A stretch of DNA of 6,731 nucleotides from an uncultured Bacilli bacterium (GTDB lineage: Bacteria; Bacillota_I; Bacilli_A; RF39; UBA660): NCBI GenBank assembly GCA_947631885.1, contig CANRMZ010000069.1, positions 1-6,731 on the forward strand. The letters run 5' to 3'. Within the stretch, counting starts at the first letter, position 1; every line of letters begins with the position of its first letter. Positions 1-6,690 of the stretch are shown piece by piece. The position numbers and the translations under genes were made by a program. The notes beneath the pieces were generated by a model. The model saw only the letters and a list, made by a program, of their open reading frames with translations, was not told the DNA's origin and did not search any database.

Positions 1-1789
1 GGCCACGCATTTCAAAATCTTTTTGCGATATATAAAAACCATCGTTACTTTCTTCCATTACATGTAATCTTTCATTATCGCTATTACTTATTAAATAACA
101 ATAACTTTGAAGGTCTGATCTTCCTACCCGACCACGAAGTTGGTGAAGTGATGCTAAGCCAAATCTTTCGGCATTAAATATAACTATCATTGTAGCGTTT
201 GGAACATCTATACCTACTTCAATAACGGTTGTAGATATTAGTATTTTAATCTTGTTTAATTTAAAATCATTCATTATAGCATCTTTATTTGCTTGTTTCA
301 TTTTACCATGAACAATTTCACTTCTTATTTGATTATTAAATGCTAAATCGATTTTTTCTTTAAGATAATCAACACTTCTTAAATCAAGTTCATCATTTTG
401 TTCTACTAAAGGTGAAACTATATATACTTGATGACCTTGTTTTATTTCTTCGAGCATAGCTAAAAGAACATCCTTTATTTCTTTTTCACTTTTAACTTTA
501 GTTATTATTTGTTTTCTACCAAATGGTTTTGACTTAATCATTGATATATCTAAATCACCATAGATTGTTAAAGCATAGGTTCTAGGTATTGGAGTTGCCG
601 ATAAATATAACACATCAGGTGCTTGAGATTTATTTTGCAAAATATTTCTTTGATTAACCCCAAAACGATGTTGTTCATCAGTTATAACAAGGCCAAGTTT
701 AGCAAATATGGTAGAATCATTTAAAATAGCATGAGTACCAATGAGTAAATCTATTTCATGATTTGCCAGTCTTTTATACAAAGCTTTTTTCTCAGATGCA
801 GTCATAGAACCTGTAATAACATCTACGGTTACTTTAAAAGGCTCTAATATCTTTTTAATACTATTATAATGTTGAATCGCAAGTATCTCTGTAGGAGCCA
901 TTAATGCCGTTTGATAGCCTGATAAAAAAGCTGCATAACTACTGATTGCTGATATAATAGTTTTACCACTTCCTACATCTCCTAAAAGGATTCTATTCAT
1001 TCTTTTATCAGATTTCATATCATCTAATATTTCATTTAAAGAATTTTGTTGATCTTCTGTTAGTTTAAATGGTAAAGACTTAATAAGTAACTCTATATCA
1101 TCGTTGTTGAAAGAATGTGGTAAACCTTTACCACCTTGATTTCGTTTATTTAAAAAATTCATCTTAAAAGAAAAATCAAATAGTTCTTCATAGATAAGTC
1201 TTATCTTAGCGTTTTTAATATCGCTAGCACTTGTCGGAAAATGGATTTTATTAATCGCTTCTTTTTTGGTTAAGAAATGATAGTCATCAATAATGTTTTG
1301 AGGTAGAAAGTCCTCTACAGGAGCATTTAGAGCCGATTTAACAAACTTATGAATGGAAGATGAGGTAAGTCCACTAGTTAAATGATAAATAGGCTCTATA
1401 TCGCCATTTTTAATGTTAAACTTAATATCACTAGCAGTAAAAGTATTTTTCTTTTTATCATATTTACCAATTAAAACAATATTCTTACCAATCGTTAAGT
1501 TTTGTTTTAAAAAAGCTCTATTAAATATTACGACATTAAAAGTAATGCCTGAGTTACTAGCTCTAAAAGAAAGCTTAGTAAAATTCTTTCTAATATAATA
1601 AACTACGGGATTAGATTCGATAATAACAGATACGCTTATGGGATCATCACTTTCTATTAAATCTGAAAAAGAAAAGATATTATATTTATATGGATAATAA
1701 GTTAATAAATCTTCTATATTATAAATATCTACTTTATTTAATAGTTTTGCTGTCTTAGGCCCAACACCAGAAAGTTCTGTAATATCCAT
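1..1789 (-). CDS. recG: ATP-dependent DNA helicase RecG, 3' end cut by window edge
   Basis: Reading the minus strand from ATG at 1789 gives 596 uninterrupted codons running off the left edge. RecG is a superfamily 2 helicase that remodels stalled replication forks and branch-migrates Holliday junctions in the cytoplasm. Visible in order: a helix-hairpin-helix-like LSGVGPKTAKLL (residues 6-17); the OB-fold wedge domain (about 50-125); Walker A GDVGSGKT (270-277); APTE (298-301); DEQHRFGV (371-378, the DEAH-type motif II); SATPIPRT (397-404, motif III); STTVIEVGIDVPNA (519-532, motif V); and QLRGRVGR (550-557, motif VI). The visible part ends at DFEMRG, which in RecG precedes the PGxF...QSG segment, so roughly 85 residues of a usual 680-residue protein are missing. 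This is window truncation, not gene decay. The start is supported by GGAGG four bases upstream and by colinearity with the RecG N-terminus. It is separated from the upstream oxidoreductase by a terminator and has its own promoter. Confidence 0.97.
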   Translation of the reverse strand, partial: MDITELSGVGPKTAKLLNKVDIYNIEDLLTYYPYKYNIFSFSDLIESDDPISVSVIIESNPVVYYIRKNFTKLSFRASNSGITFNVVIFNRAFLKQNLTIGKNIVLIGKYDKKKNTFTASDIKFNIKNGDIEPIYHLTSGLTSSSIHKFVKSALNAPVEDFLPQNIIDDYHFLTKKEAINKIHFPTSASDIKNAKIRLIYEELFDFSFKMNFLNKRNQGGKGLPHSFNNDDIELLIKSLPFKLTEDQQNSLNEILDDMKSDKRMNRILLGDVGSGKTIISAISSYAAFLSGYQTALMAPTEILAIQHYNSIKKILEPFKVTVDVITGSMTASEKKALYKRLANHEIDLLIGTHAILNDSTIFAKLGLVITDEQHRFGVNQRNILQNKSQAPDVLYLSATPIPRTYALTIYGDLDISMIKSKPFGRKQIITKVKSEKEIKDVLLAMLEEIKQGHQVYIVSPLVEQNDELDLRSVDYLKEKIDLAFNNQIRSEIVHGKMKQANKDAIMNDFKLNKIKILISTTVIEVGIDVPNATMIVIFNAERFGLASLHQLRGRVGRSDLQSYCYLISNSDNERLHVMEESNDGFYISQKDFEMRG

Positions 1790-1793
1790 ATAA

Positions 1794-1816
1794 CCTCCAT
1801 CCTTTTAATTATAGCA
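1794..1816 (-). promoter_or_regulatory. recG extended -10 promoter and ribosome binding site
   Basis: The minus strand reads TGCTATAAT at 1808-1816, a perfect TATAAT with the TGn extension. The hexamer 17 nt upstream (1831-1836, TATATT) is a poor -35, which extended -10 promoters tolerate. GGAGG at 1794-1798 lies only 4 nt before the ATG. Transcription would start near 1801-1802, giving a leader of about 12 nt that is almost entirely the ribosome binding site. An overlapping ATG at 1798-1800 is out of frame and closes after 20 codons, so it is not the start. The promoter is inferred from sequence only. Confidence 0.55.
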
Positions 1817-1849
1817 TTTATACCATTTAAAATATATCTTAATTTTATT

Positions 1850-1868
1850 CGTAAATAATATGTAAATA
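1850..1868. repeat. Tandem GTAAATA repeat, possible operator
   Basis: Two exact copies of GTAAATA start at 1851 and 1862, 11 bp apart (one helical turn), just before the -35 box at 1872. On the minus strand they read TTTACA and TTTACG separated by 5 bp. A third GTAAATA lies at 1902-1908, at the predicted start of the small RNA. The position between divergent promoters (recG leftward, small RNA rightward) would suit a shared regulator binding site or an AT-rich UP element. In DNA this AT-rich the repeat could be chance. Confidence 0.25.
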
Positions 1869-1871
1869 CAA

Positions 1872-1900
1872 TTGACTTTTTACCCCTCTTACATTAATAT
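1872..1900 (+). promoter_or_regulatory. Sigma-70-type promoter of the small RNA
   Basis: TTGACT at 1872-1877 matches the -35 consensus at five of six positions. After a 17-nt spacer, TAATAT at 1895-1900 matches the -10 consensus at four of six. An alternative TATAGT at 1898-1903 has a 20-nt spacer and is less likely. The predicted start is about 1906-1908, immediately at the 5' side of the first hairpin of the RNA. No open reading frame with a plausible gene follows on this strand. Confidence 0.6.
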
Positions 1901-1906
1901 AGTAAA

Positions 1907-2007
1907 TACCAAATCACTTAAGAAGGCGATTTGGTGCTAGTATCACACTAGTCAACCCCTTTTTATTCTTTGAGGCTATTACGCAAGTGATAGCCTCGTA
2001 TTTTTTT
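1907..2007 (+). ncRNA. Candidate structured small RNA, about 100 nt, family unknown
   Basis: A promoter, compact helices and a terminator lie in line on the plus strand of the recG-oxidoreductase gap. Hairpin 1 pairs ACCAAATC (1908-1915) with GATTTGGT (1928-1935), 8 perfect pairs around a 12-nt loop. Hairpin 2 pairs CTAGT (1937-1941) with ACTAG (1947-1951). A pyrimidine-rich linker with CCCC (1956-1959) spans about 1953-1971. The third helix is the terminator. The loop of hairpin 1 (TAAGAAGG, 1919-1926) can pair with CCTTTTTA (1958-1965) over 8 bp with one G-U, making an H-type pseudoknot that encloses hairpin 2. I see no SRP RNA, tmRNA, 6S, RNase P or tRNA signature. No plus-strand gene follows, which argues against a cis riboswitch and for a trans-acting or ligand-binding free RNA. 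Transcription and function are inferred; no homologue comparison was possible. Confidence 0.55.
1972..2007 (+). terminator. Intrinsic terminator of the small RNA
   Basis: GAGGCTATTAC (1972-1982) pairs with GTGATAGCCTC (1987-1997), 11 pairs with one G-U, closed by a GCAA (GNRA) tetraloop. It is followed by GTA and seven T at 2001-2007. On the minus strand the hairpin has no T-run after it, so it works in the plus direction only. This directionality is the best single argument that the plus strand is transcribed here. Confidence 0.8.
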
Positions 2008-2010
2008 ACC

Positions 2011-2040
2011 AAAAAACTAACCATCAGGTTAGTCTTTTTT
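2011..2040 (-). terminator. Terminator of the oxidoreductase gene, nearly symmetric
   Basis: CTAACC (2017-2022) and GGTTAG (2027-2032) form the core stem around a 4-nt loop. It is extended by the flanking A-run (2011-2016) and T-run (2035-2040) to about 12 pairs on the minus strand, with one G-U. The minus transcript ends in six U. The plus strand also ends in a T-run, with an A-C mismatch in the stem, so it can act as a back-up stop for the small RNA. The oxidoreductase stop codon (TAA, 2029-2031) lies inside the stem, so a ribosome finishing translation would cover the hairpin. Confidence 0.8.
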
Positions 2041-5000
2041 TTGTATTGATTTATAATATTCGTATCTTTTAACAGCATTTTCTTTTTGTTTTTCTAAAAG
2101 CTCTTTTGCATATTCAGGATTTTTAATTTTAAGAGCATTATATCTTACTTCATTACTTAAGAAGTCATCGTATTTGTCAAAATTAGGTTCTACAGAATCA
2201 ATATGATACTCTCCATCATATCTCATTAAGATACTATAACCACATTCAACAGCAAGCTTTTCTTCATTTATTGAATTAGTCATACCATTTTTTATGCCAT
2301 GTTCAATGCATGGACTATAAGCAATTATAATCGCAGGTCCATTATGTTCTTGGGCTTCTTTAAAAGCTTTAATGGCTTGCATCATATTAGCTCCTAAACA
2401 TATGGAAGCTACATAAACGCCTTCAATACCACTGGCAATTCTAAATAAATCTTTCTTGTTTGTCTTTTTACCACTATCAGCAAACTCGGCAACAGCGCCC
2501 ATTTTTGTCGATTTACTTGCTTGGCCACCCGTATTAGAATATACCTCCGTATCAAGAACTAATATTTTAACATTTTCGCCTGAATGAAGGATATGATCAA
2601 GACCATTGTAACCAATATCATAAGCCCAGCCATCACCACCAACAGCCCATACTACTCTTTTTGTTATATAGTCTTTTAAAGCTTTTAATTCGTTAGGAAT
2701 ATTTTCTTTTGTTTCAATTATGCTTGCAAACTCTTTAGATATTTTATAATCATCCATGTTATCTAAATATTTTTGCATCATTTCTTTAACATCATCTTCA
2801 ACAGAGTCCAAAGCTATTTTAATTGTGTTGATAATTTGTTGTTTTTTCTCTTTATATGAAGTATGAATACCAAAAGCAAATTCAGCATTATCTTCGAATA
2901 AAGAATTGGCCCAAGGAAGTGAATAAGGCATACAAGGAGATGATGCACCATAGATACTAGAACATCCTGTAGCATTAGCAATTACTATTTCATCTCCATA
3001 AAGCTGAGTTAATAATCTTAAATAAGGAGTTTCACCACAACCAGCACAAGCTCCTGAAAATTCAAATCTTGGCTTAGCAAGGCTACTTCCCTTAATCGTA
3101 AATTTATTAACTATTTCAGGATCTTCATAGCTATCAAATAGCTCATCAGTAGGCTCAACATTTTCTTTTAGCTCTAGACTATGCGTAGGGCATATACCTG
3201 TACATAAACCGCAGCCTGTACAATCTTTATTACTAATTCCCACAAAGAAATTATATTCATTATTTCCAAGAAATGGTTTACCTTTAGTTTTATCTTTAAT
3301 AGCAAAATTTCTGACAACTGCATGAGGACAAACAAAGGCACACATACCACACTGGATACAAGTATCTTTATTCCACTCAGGTGTTAAAGTAGATATATTT
3401 CGCTTTTCAAGTTTAGATGTCGCCCAAGGAAAAGCTCCTGAAGCTATAGGCAAGACATCTTTAACCGAAAGTTCATTACCTTTTCTTAAATCCATTTTCT
3501 CAAATAAAGTTGTACCATTAGGTAAATGAACGCCATTATCACTGTCATTAATATTTATCATAGCAGCTGCTTCATAAGCTTCTTCAATCGAATTAATATT
3601 GTTATTAACAATATCTTCTCCTTTAGTAGCAAAAGCTTTTCTAATTGAATCATTTATTAATTCTTTAGCATTATTAATACCTAAAAATTTTAAAATGTTA
3701 ACTTCAATAATCTTACCTATTTTACCTTTAATATTATGTTTATAAGCAATCTTTTCCCCATTGATAATAGATACTTGAAGATTCTTTTCTAATATTTGTT
3801 TTTTAACTTCTATAGGAATAAAGTTATTTAACTCTTCTTCATTTCTAATAGTATTAATTAAAACAAATGAATTATTACTTGCTTTAGATAAGATATCAAA
3901 TTTTTTTAAATACTCATCTTTAGTTATAACAATAAGTTCAGGAGCTTCTACATAATATGGTGCATTAATTTTATGATCACTCATTCTTAAATGCGATATC
4001 GTTACTCCACCGCTTTTTTTAGAATCATATTCAAAATAACCTTGAACAAATTTATTTAAACTATTTGAGGCTATATTAAGTAAATCTTTTGAAGCACTTA
4101 TCATACCATCTGAACCAAAACCATATATTTTAAATTCTTGGGCATCAAGTTTGATACTATAATCTGGAATAGTTAAACTCAAGTTTGTTACATCATCATT
4201 AATACCTACCGTAAAGTTATCTTTTACTTCGCCATCAAGCATATCATACACAGCTTTAATACATGCCGGGTTAGTATCTTTACTTGATAAGCCATATCTT
4301 CCACCAACTATAGTAATATTTTTACCTTTTAAAGAACTTACTACATCAAGATAAAGAGGCTCGCCAATCGAACCAGCTTCTTTTGTTCGATCTAAAACGG
4401 CAATCTTTTCTACCGTACTTGGTAAAACGCTTAATAAATATTCTTTACTAAATGGTCTATATAAATGAACTTCAACAAGACCAATATTACTATTTGAAGA
4501 TGCATCAATAACGGCTTTTATGGTATCACAGACACTACCCATAGCCACGATAACATTTGTAGCAGTATTTGAACCATAATAATTAAATGGTTTATAATCC
4601 TTACCTGTTAGTTTATTAATCTTTTGCATATATTCATTAACAATATCAGGCATTAAATTATAAGCGGTATTTCTTGCTTCCATACATTGAAAGTAGACAT
4701 CTTCGGTTTGACTAGTACCAAACTGCACTTCATGATTAACATTTAAAGCTCTATTATGAAATCTTCTTAGAGCATCATAATCTATTAAGGAAAGTAAATC
4801 AGTATCTTTTAAAGGCTCGACTGTATTAAGCTCATGACTAGTTCTAAAGCCATCAAAAAAGTGAACAAAAGGAAGTGATCCTTTGATAGCACTTAAATGA
4901 GCAACTGCTGCCATATTTTGCGCATCTTCAACACTTGTTGATGCAAGCATACACCAACCCGTACTTCTTACCGCATAAATATCTTGATGGTCGCCAAAAA

Positions 5001-5355
5001 TAGATAAAGCATGGGTAGCTAAACTGCGAGATGCTACATGCATAACTCCAGGAAGCATTTCACCCGCAATTTTATACATATTAGGGATCATAAGAAGTAA
5101 TCCTTGACTTGCCGTAAATGTTGAAGCTAATGAGCCACTCAATAAAGCACCATGTAAGGCTCCGGCAGCTCCCATTTCTGATTCCATCTCGACTACTTTA
5201 GGTTTACTATTATATAAATTTTTTAGATTGGTATGAGTAAGTCCATCAATATTCTCTGCCATCGGTGAAGATGGAGTTATGGGATATATAGCACATACTT
5301 CACTAAAAAGATAAGCTATATTACTACAGGCTTTATTGCCGTCCATTATTTTCAT
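2029..5355 (-). CDS. nifJ: Pyruvate:ferredoxin (flavodoxin) oxidoreductase, single chain
   Basis: This cytoplasmic enzyme oxidises pyruvate with CoA to acetyl-CoA and CO2, reducing ferredoxin, using thiamine diphosphate and three [4Fe-4S] clusters. The 1108 residues carry the full domain order. Domain I has YPITPSSPMAE (24-34) and ASRSLATHALSIFGDHQD (108-125), with the pyruvate-binding Arg at 110. The core domains span about 250-620. The ferredoxin-like domain has CxxCxxCxxxCP at Cys666/669/672/676 and again at Cys712/715/718/722. The thiamine domain has the proximal cluster ligands Cys770, Cys773, Cys798 and Cys1016, and the binding motif from GDGW (907-910) to NTGGQ (941-945). It is shorter than the common 1170-1200 residues, with the difference spread over the core and the C-terminal extension known from Desulfovibrio absent. 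No key residue is missing. The start is fixed by GAGGTGAT just upstream; the internal Met4 is too far from it. It lies 58 bp downstream of eno on the same strand, with a terminator between. It may also accept other 2-oxoacids, but the motifs fit pyruvate best. Confidence 0.97.
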   Translation of the reverse strand: MKIMDGNKACSNIAYLFSEVCAIYPITPSSPMAENIDGLTHTNLKNLYNSKPKVVEMESEMGAAGALHGALLSGSLASTFTASQGLLLMIPNMYKIAGEMLPGVMHVASRSLATHALSIFGDHQDIYAVRSTGWCMLASTSVEDAQNMAAVAHLSAIKGSLPFVHFFDGFRTSHELNTVEPLKDTDLLSLIDYDALRRFHNRALNVNHEVQFGTSQTEDVYFQCMEARNTAYNLMPDIVNEYMQKINKLTGKDYKPFNYYGSNTATNVIVAMGSVCDTIKAVIDASSNSNIGLVEVHLYRPFSKEYLLSVLPSTVEKIAVLDRTKEAGSIGEPLYLDVVSSLKGKNITIVGGRYGLSSKDTNPACIKAVYDMLDGEVKDNFTVGINDDVTNLSLTIPDYSIKLDAQEFKIYGFGSDGMISASKDLLNIASNSLNKFVQGYFEYDSKKSGGVTISHLRMSDHKINAPYYVEAPELIVITKDEYLKKFDILSKASNNSFVLINTIRNEEELNNFIPIEVKKQILEKNLQVSIINGEKIAYKHNIKGKIGKIIEVNILKFLGINNAKELINDSIRKAFATKGEDIVNNNINSIEEAYEAAAMININDSDNGVHLPNGTTLFEKMDLRKGNELSVKDVLPIASGAFPWATSKLEKRNISTLTPEWNKDTCIQCGMCAFVCPHAVVRNFAIKDKTKGKPFLGNNEYNFFVGISNKDCTGCGLCTGICPTHSLELKENVEPTDELFDSYEDPEIVNKFTIKGSSLAKPRFEFSGACAGCGETPYLRLLTQLYGDEIVIANATGCSSIYGASSPCMPYSLPWANSLFEDNAEFAFGIHTSYKEKKQQIINTIKIALDSVEDDVKEMMQKYLDNMDDYKISKEFASIIETKENIPNELKALKDYITKRVVWAVGGDGWAYDIGYNGLDHILHSGENVKILVLDTEVYSNTGGQASKSTKMGAVAEFADSGKKTNKKDLFRIASGIEGVYVASICLGANMMQAIKAFKEAQEHNGPAIIIAYSPCIEHGIKNGMTNSINEEKLAVECGYSILMRYDGEYHIDSVEPNFDKYDDFLSNEVRYNALKIKNPEYAKELLEKQKENAVKRYEYYKSIQKKD

Positions 5356-5358
5356 AAT

Positions 5359-5376
5359 ATCACCTCTTTCATTATA
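5359..5376 (-). promoter_or_regulatory. Ribosome binding site and possible -10 box of the oxidoreductase
   Basis: GAGGTGAT (5359-5366) is an 8-nt match to the 16S anti-Shine-Dalgarno tail, with GAGG 7 nt from the ATG. A perfect TATAAT lies at 5371-5376, 15 nt before the ATG. The hexamer 17 nt upstream (TAGCAA, 5394-5399) is a weak -35 and lies within the eno terminator stem. The ribosome binding site is certain; the promoter is doubtful, because a start near 5364 would trim the site. Read-through from eno is the alternative source of transcript. Confidence 0.5.
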
Positions 5377-5377
5377 A

Positions 5378-5403
5378 AATAAAAACTAGCAAATTGCTAG
5401 TTT
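5378..5403 (-). terminator. Intrinsic terminator after eno
   Basis: AAACTAGCA at 5395-5403 (minus-strand reading) pairs with TGCTAGTTT at 5383-5391, 9 pairs with a 3-nt loop, followed by a T-rich tract on the minus strand. It begins 10 bp past the eno stop. The helix is A/T-rich, so termination may be partial and allow some eno transcript to continue into the oxidoreductase gene. Confidence 0.7.
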
Positions 5404-5413
5404 ATTAAAGTCC

Positions 5414-6643
5414 CTATTTCTCGCTTATTTCGTCTTCAATTTCCATTAAACGGTTATATTTTACAATTCTTTCTCCCCTTGATACAGAACCTGTTTTAAT
5501 ATATGGAATTTTAAGACCTGCTGCTAAATCAGCTATAAAGGTATCCGTAGTTTCACCACTTCTATGCGAGATAATCATATTAAAGCCATTTTCTCTAGCT
5601 AGCTTTATAGTATCTAAGAATTCAGTAACTGATCCTACTTGATTTGCTTTAAGCAAAATAGCATTTGCCGCCTTTTTATCAATACCCATTTGTAAGTATT
5701 TAGATTGGGTTACAAATAAATCATCACCAACAATCATAATTCTTGAGCCAAGTTGAGCAGTAATCAAACTAAATCCTTCAAAGTCATATTCATCAAAAGG
5801 ATCTTCAATACTGATAATAGGATATTTATCTACTAAATCATAATAATATTTAAATAATTCTTCTGTTGTATACTCTTTACCATCCAAAGTATATTTCTTA
5901 GTATCACTATTATATAGTTCTGAAGCGGCAACATCAATTGCTATGCTAACATCTTCTCCTGGTACATAGCCAGCTTTAGTTATAGCCTCAACTAAAAGTT
6001 TAAATCCTTCTTCGTTATTAGCAAGATTTGGTGCAAAACCGCCTTCATCACCAACACCAGTAGCATAACCTTTTTCCTTTAATATATTTTTAAGAGTTAT
6101 AAATATTTCTGATGCAGCTCTTACCCTTTCTTTTTCTTCCTTTAATAAAGGTACAATCATAAACTCTTGAATGTCTAAGTTATTGTCTGCATGTACCCCA
6201 CCATTAACTATATTAATAAGAGGTATAGGTAGTAAATACGTTCCATCAGATACATATTCATATAACTCTTTACCAGCCAGTTTTGCTTCACATCTAAGGG
6301 CAGCTAAAGATACACCTAGTATAGCATTAGCTCCAAGTTTTTCTTTATTTGGGGTACCATCTAAATCAAGCATTATTTTATCAATTTCTTCAAGCATTAA
6401 ATCCTTGCCTACAAGGGCTGGCTTAATAACTTCATTAACATTTGCTACAGCTTTTAGAACTCCTTTGCCATGAAATCTATTTCCGCCATCACGAAGCTCT
6501 AAAGCCTCTTTAGATCCCGTGGATGCTCCCGAAGGAACAGATGCCTTGCATACAACCCCATTTTCAACAGTCATTTTCACTTCAACTGTAGGATTGCTAC
6601 GACTATCTAATATTTCTCTTGCTTTTATATCTATAATTTTCAT
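5414..6643 (-). CDS. eno: Enolase (phosphopyruvate hydratase)
   Basis: Enolase interconverts 2-phosphoglycerate and phosphoenolpyruvate plus water, using Mg2+, in cytoplasmic glycolysis. The 409-residue protein has the mobile loop PSGASTG (37-43), GGVHADNN (148-155) with His151, Glu160 in QEFM, GDEGG (198-202) with Glu200, metal ligands Asp237, Glu280 (IEDPFDE) and Asp307 (GDDLF), catalytic Lys332, SHRSGET (359-365) and Lys383 (KTGS). All expected active-site residues are present. It is about 20 residues shorter than Bacillus enolase, mainly because it stops at IEDEISEK and lacks the usual C-terminal tail. Several segments (EDPFDEYDFEGF, AANAILLK, DTFIADLA, RGERIVKYNRL) remind me of archaeal enolases more than the Bacilli type. 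AAAGGAGGA 4 nt upstream of ATG fixes the start. The stop is TAG. It leads a unit that may read through into the oxidoreductase gene. Confidence 0.98.
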   Translation of the reverse strand: MKIIDIKAREILDSRSNPTVEVKMTVENGVVCKASVPSGASTGSKEALELRDGGNRFHGKGVLKAVANVNEVIKPALVGKDLMLEEIDKIMLDLDGTPNKEKLGANAILGVSLAALRCEAKLAGKELYEYVSDGTYLLPIPLINIVNGGVHADNNLDIQEFMIVPLLKEEKERVRAASEIFITLKNILKEKGYATGVGDEGGFAPNLANNEEGFKLLVEAITKAGYVPGEDVSIAIDVAASELYNSDTKKYTLDGKEYTTEELFKYYYDLVDKYPIISIEDPFDEYDFEGFSLITAQLGSRIMIVGDDLFVTQSKYLQMGIDKKAANAILLKANQVGSVTEFLDTIKLARENGFNMIISHRSGETTDTFIADLAAGLKIPYIKTGSVSRGERIVKYNRLMEIEDEISEK

Positions 6644-6647
6644 TTTG

Positions 6648-6689
6648 TCCTCCTTTAATAGTATAACTTTTTTAAAATATACTAGGCAA
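6648..6689 (-). promoter_or_regulatory. eno promoter and ribosome binding site
   Basis: On the minus strand TTGCCT (6684-6689) and TATACT (6660-6665) are separated by 18 nt, a fair sigma-70-type promoter. AAAGGAGGA (6648-6656) is the ribosome binding site. The predicted start near 6653 would give a leader of only about 10-12 nt. The promoter lies directly after the terminator at 6691-6718, consistent with an independent unit. Confidence 0.55.
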
Positions 6690-6690
6690 T

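Noticed and set aside
1413..1598. Plus-strand open frame of 61 codons
   Set aside because: It lies wholly inside recG in antisense. The product is a low-complexity hydrophobic string and no convincing ribosome binding site was seen; it is a shadow of recG.
1..1789. recG as a broken gene because no stop codon is seen
   Set aside because: The frame is open and all helicase motifs are intact up to position 1; the missing end is due to the window edge.
1920..1951. Tiny frame GTG CTA GTA TCA CAC TAG (1934-1951) 7 nt after AAGAAGG, inside the small RNA
   Set aside because: Spacing would suit translation of a 5-residue peptide, but the AAGAAGG is in the pseudoknot strand, the start is in helices and there is no downstream gene for a leader peptide to control. 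Kept only as a remote alternative.
1950..1955. Minus-strand TTGACT as a -35 box for recG
   Set aside because: No acceptable -10 lies 16-18 nt downstream, and it falls in hairpin 2 of the small RNA, whose symmetry explains it.
1907..2007. Riboswitch or attenuator leader
   Set aside because: A terminator-ended structured leader would need a plus-strand gene after it; only the antisense of the oxidoreductase gene follows.
1907..2007. tracrRNA or type III toxin-antitoxin RNA
   Set aside because: No CRISPR repeat, cas gene, tandem RNA repeat or toxin frame is present in the window, and no matching core motifs were seen.
6171..6473. Plus-strand open frame of 100 codons
   Set aside because: It lies antisense within the conserved enolase core, is Ser/Leu/Pro-rich as expected from reading eno backwards, and resembles no family.
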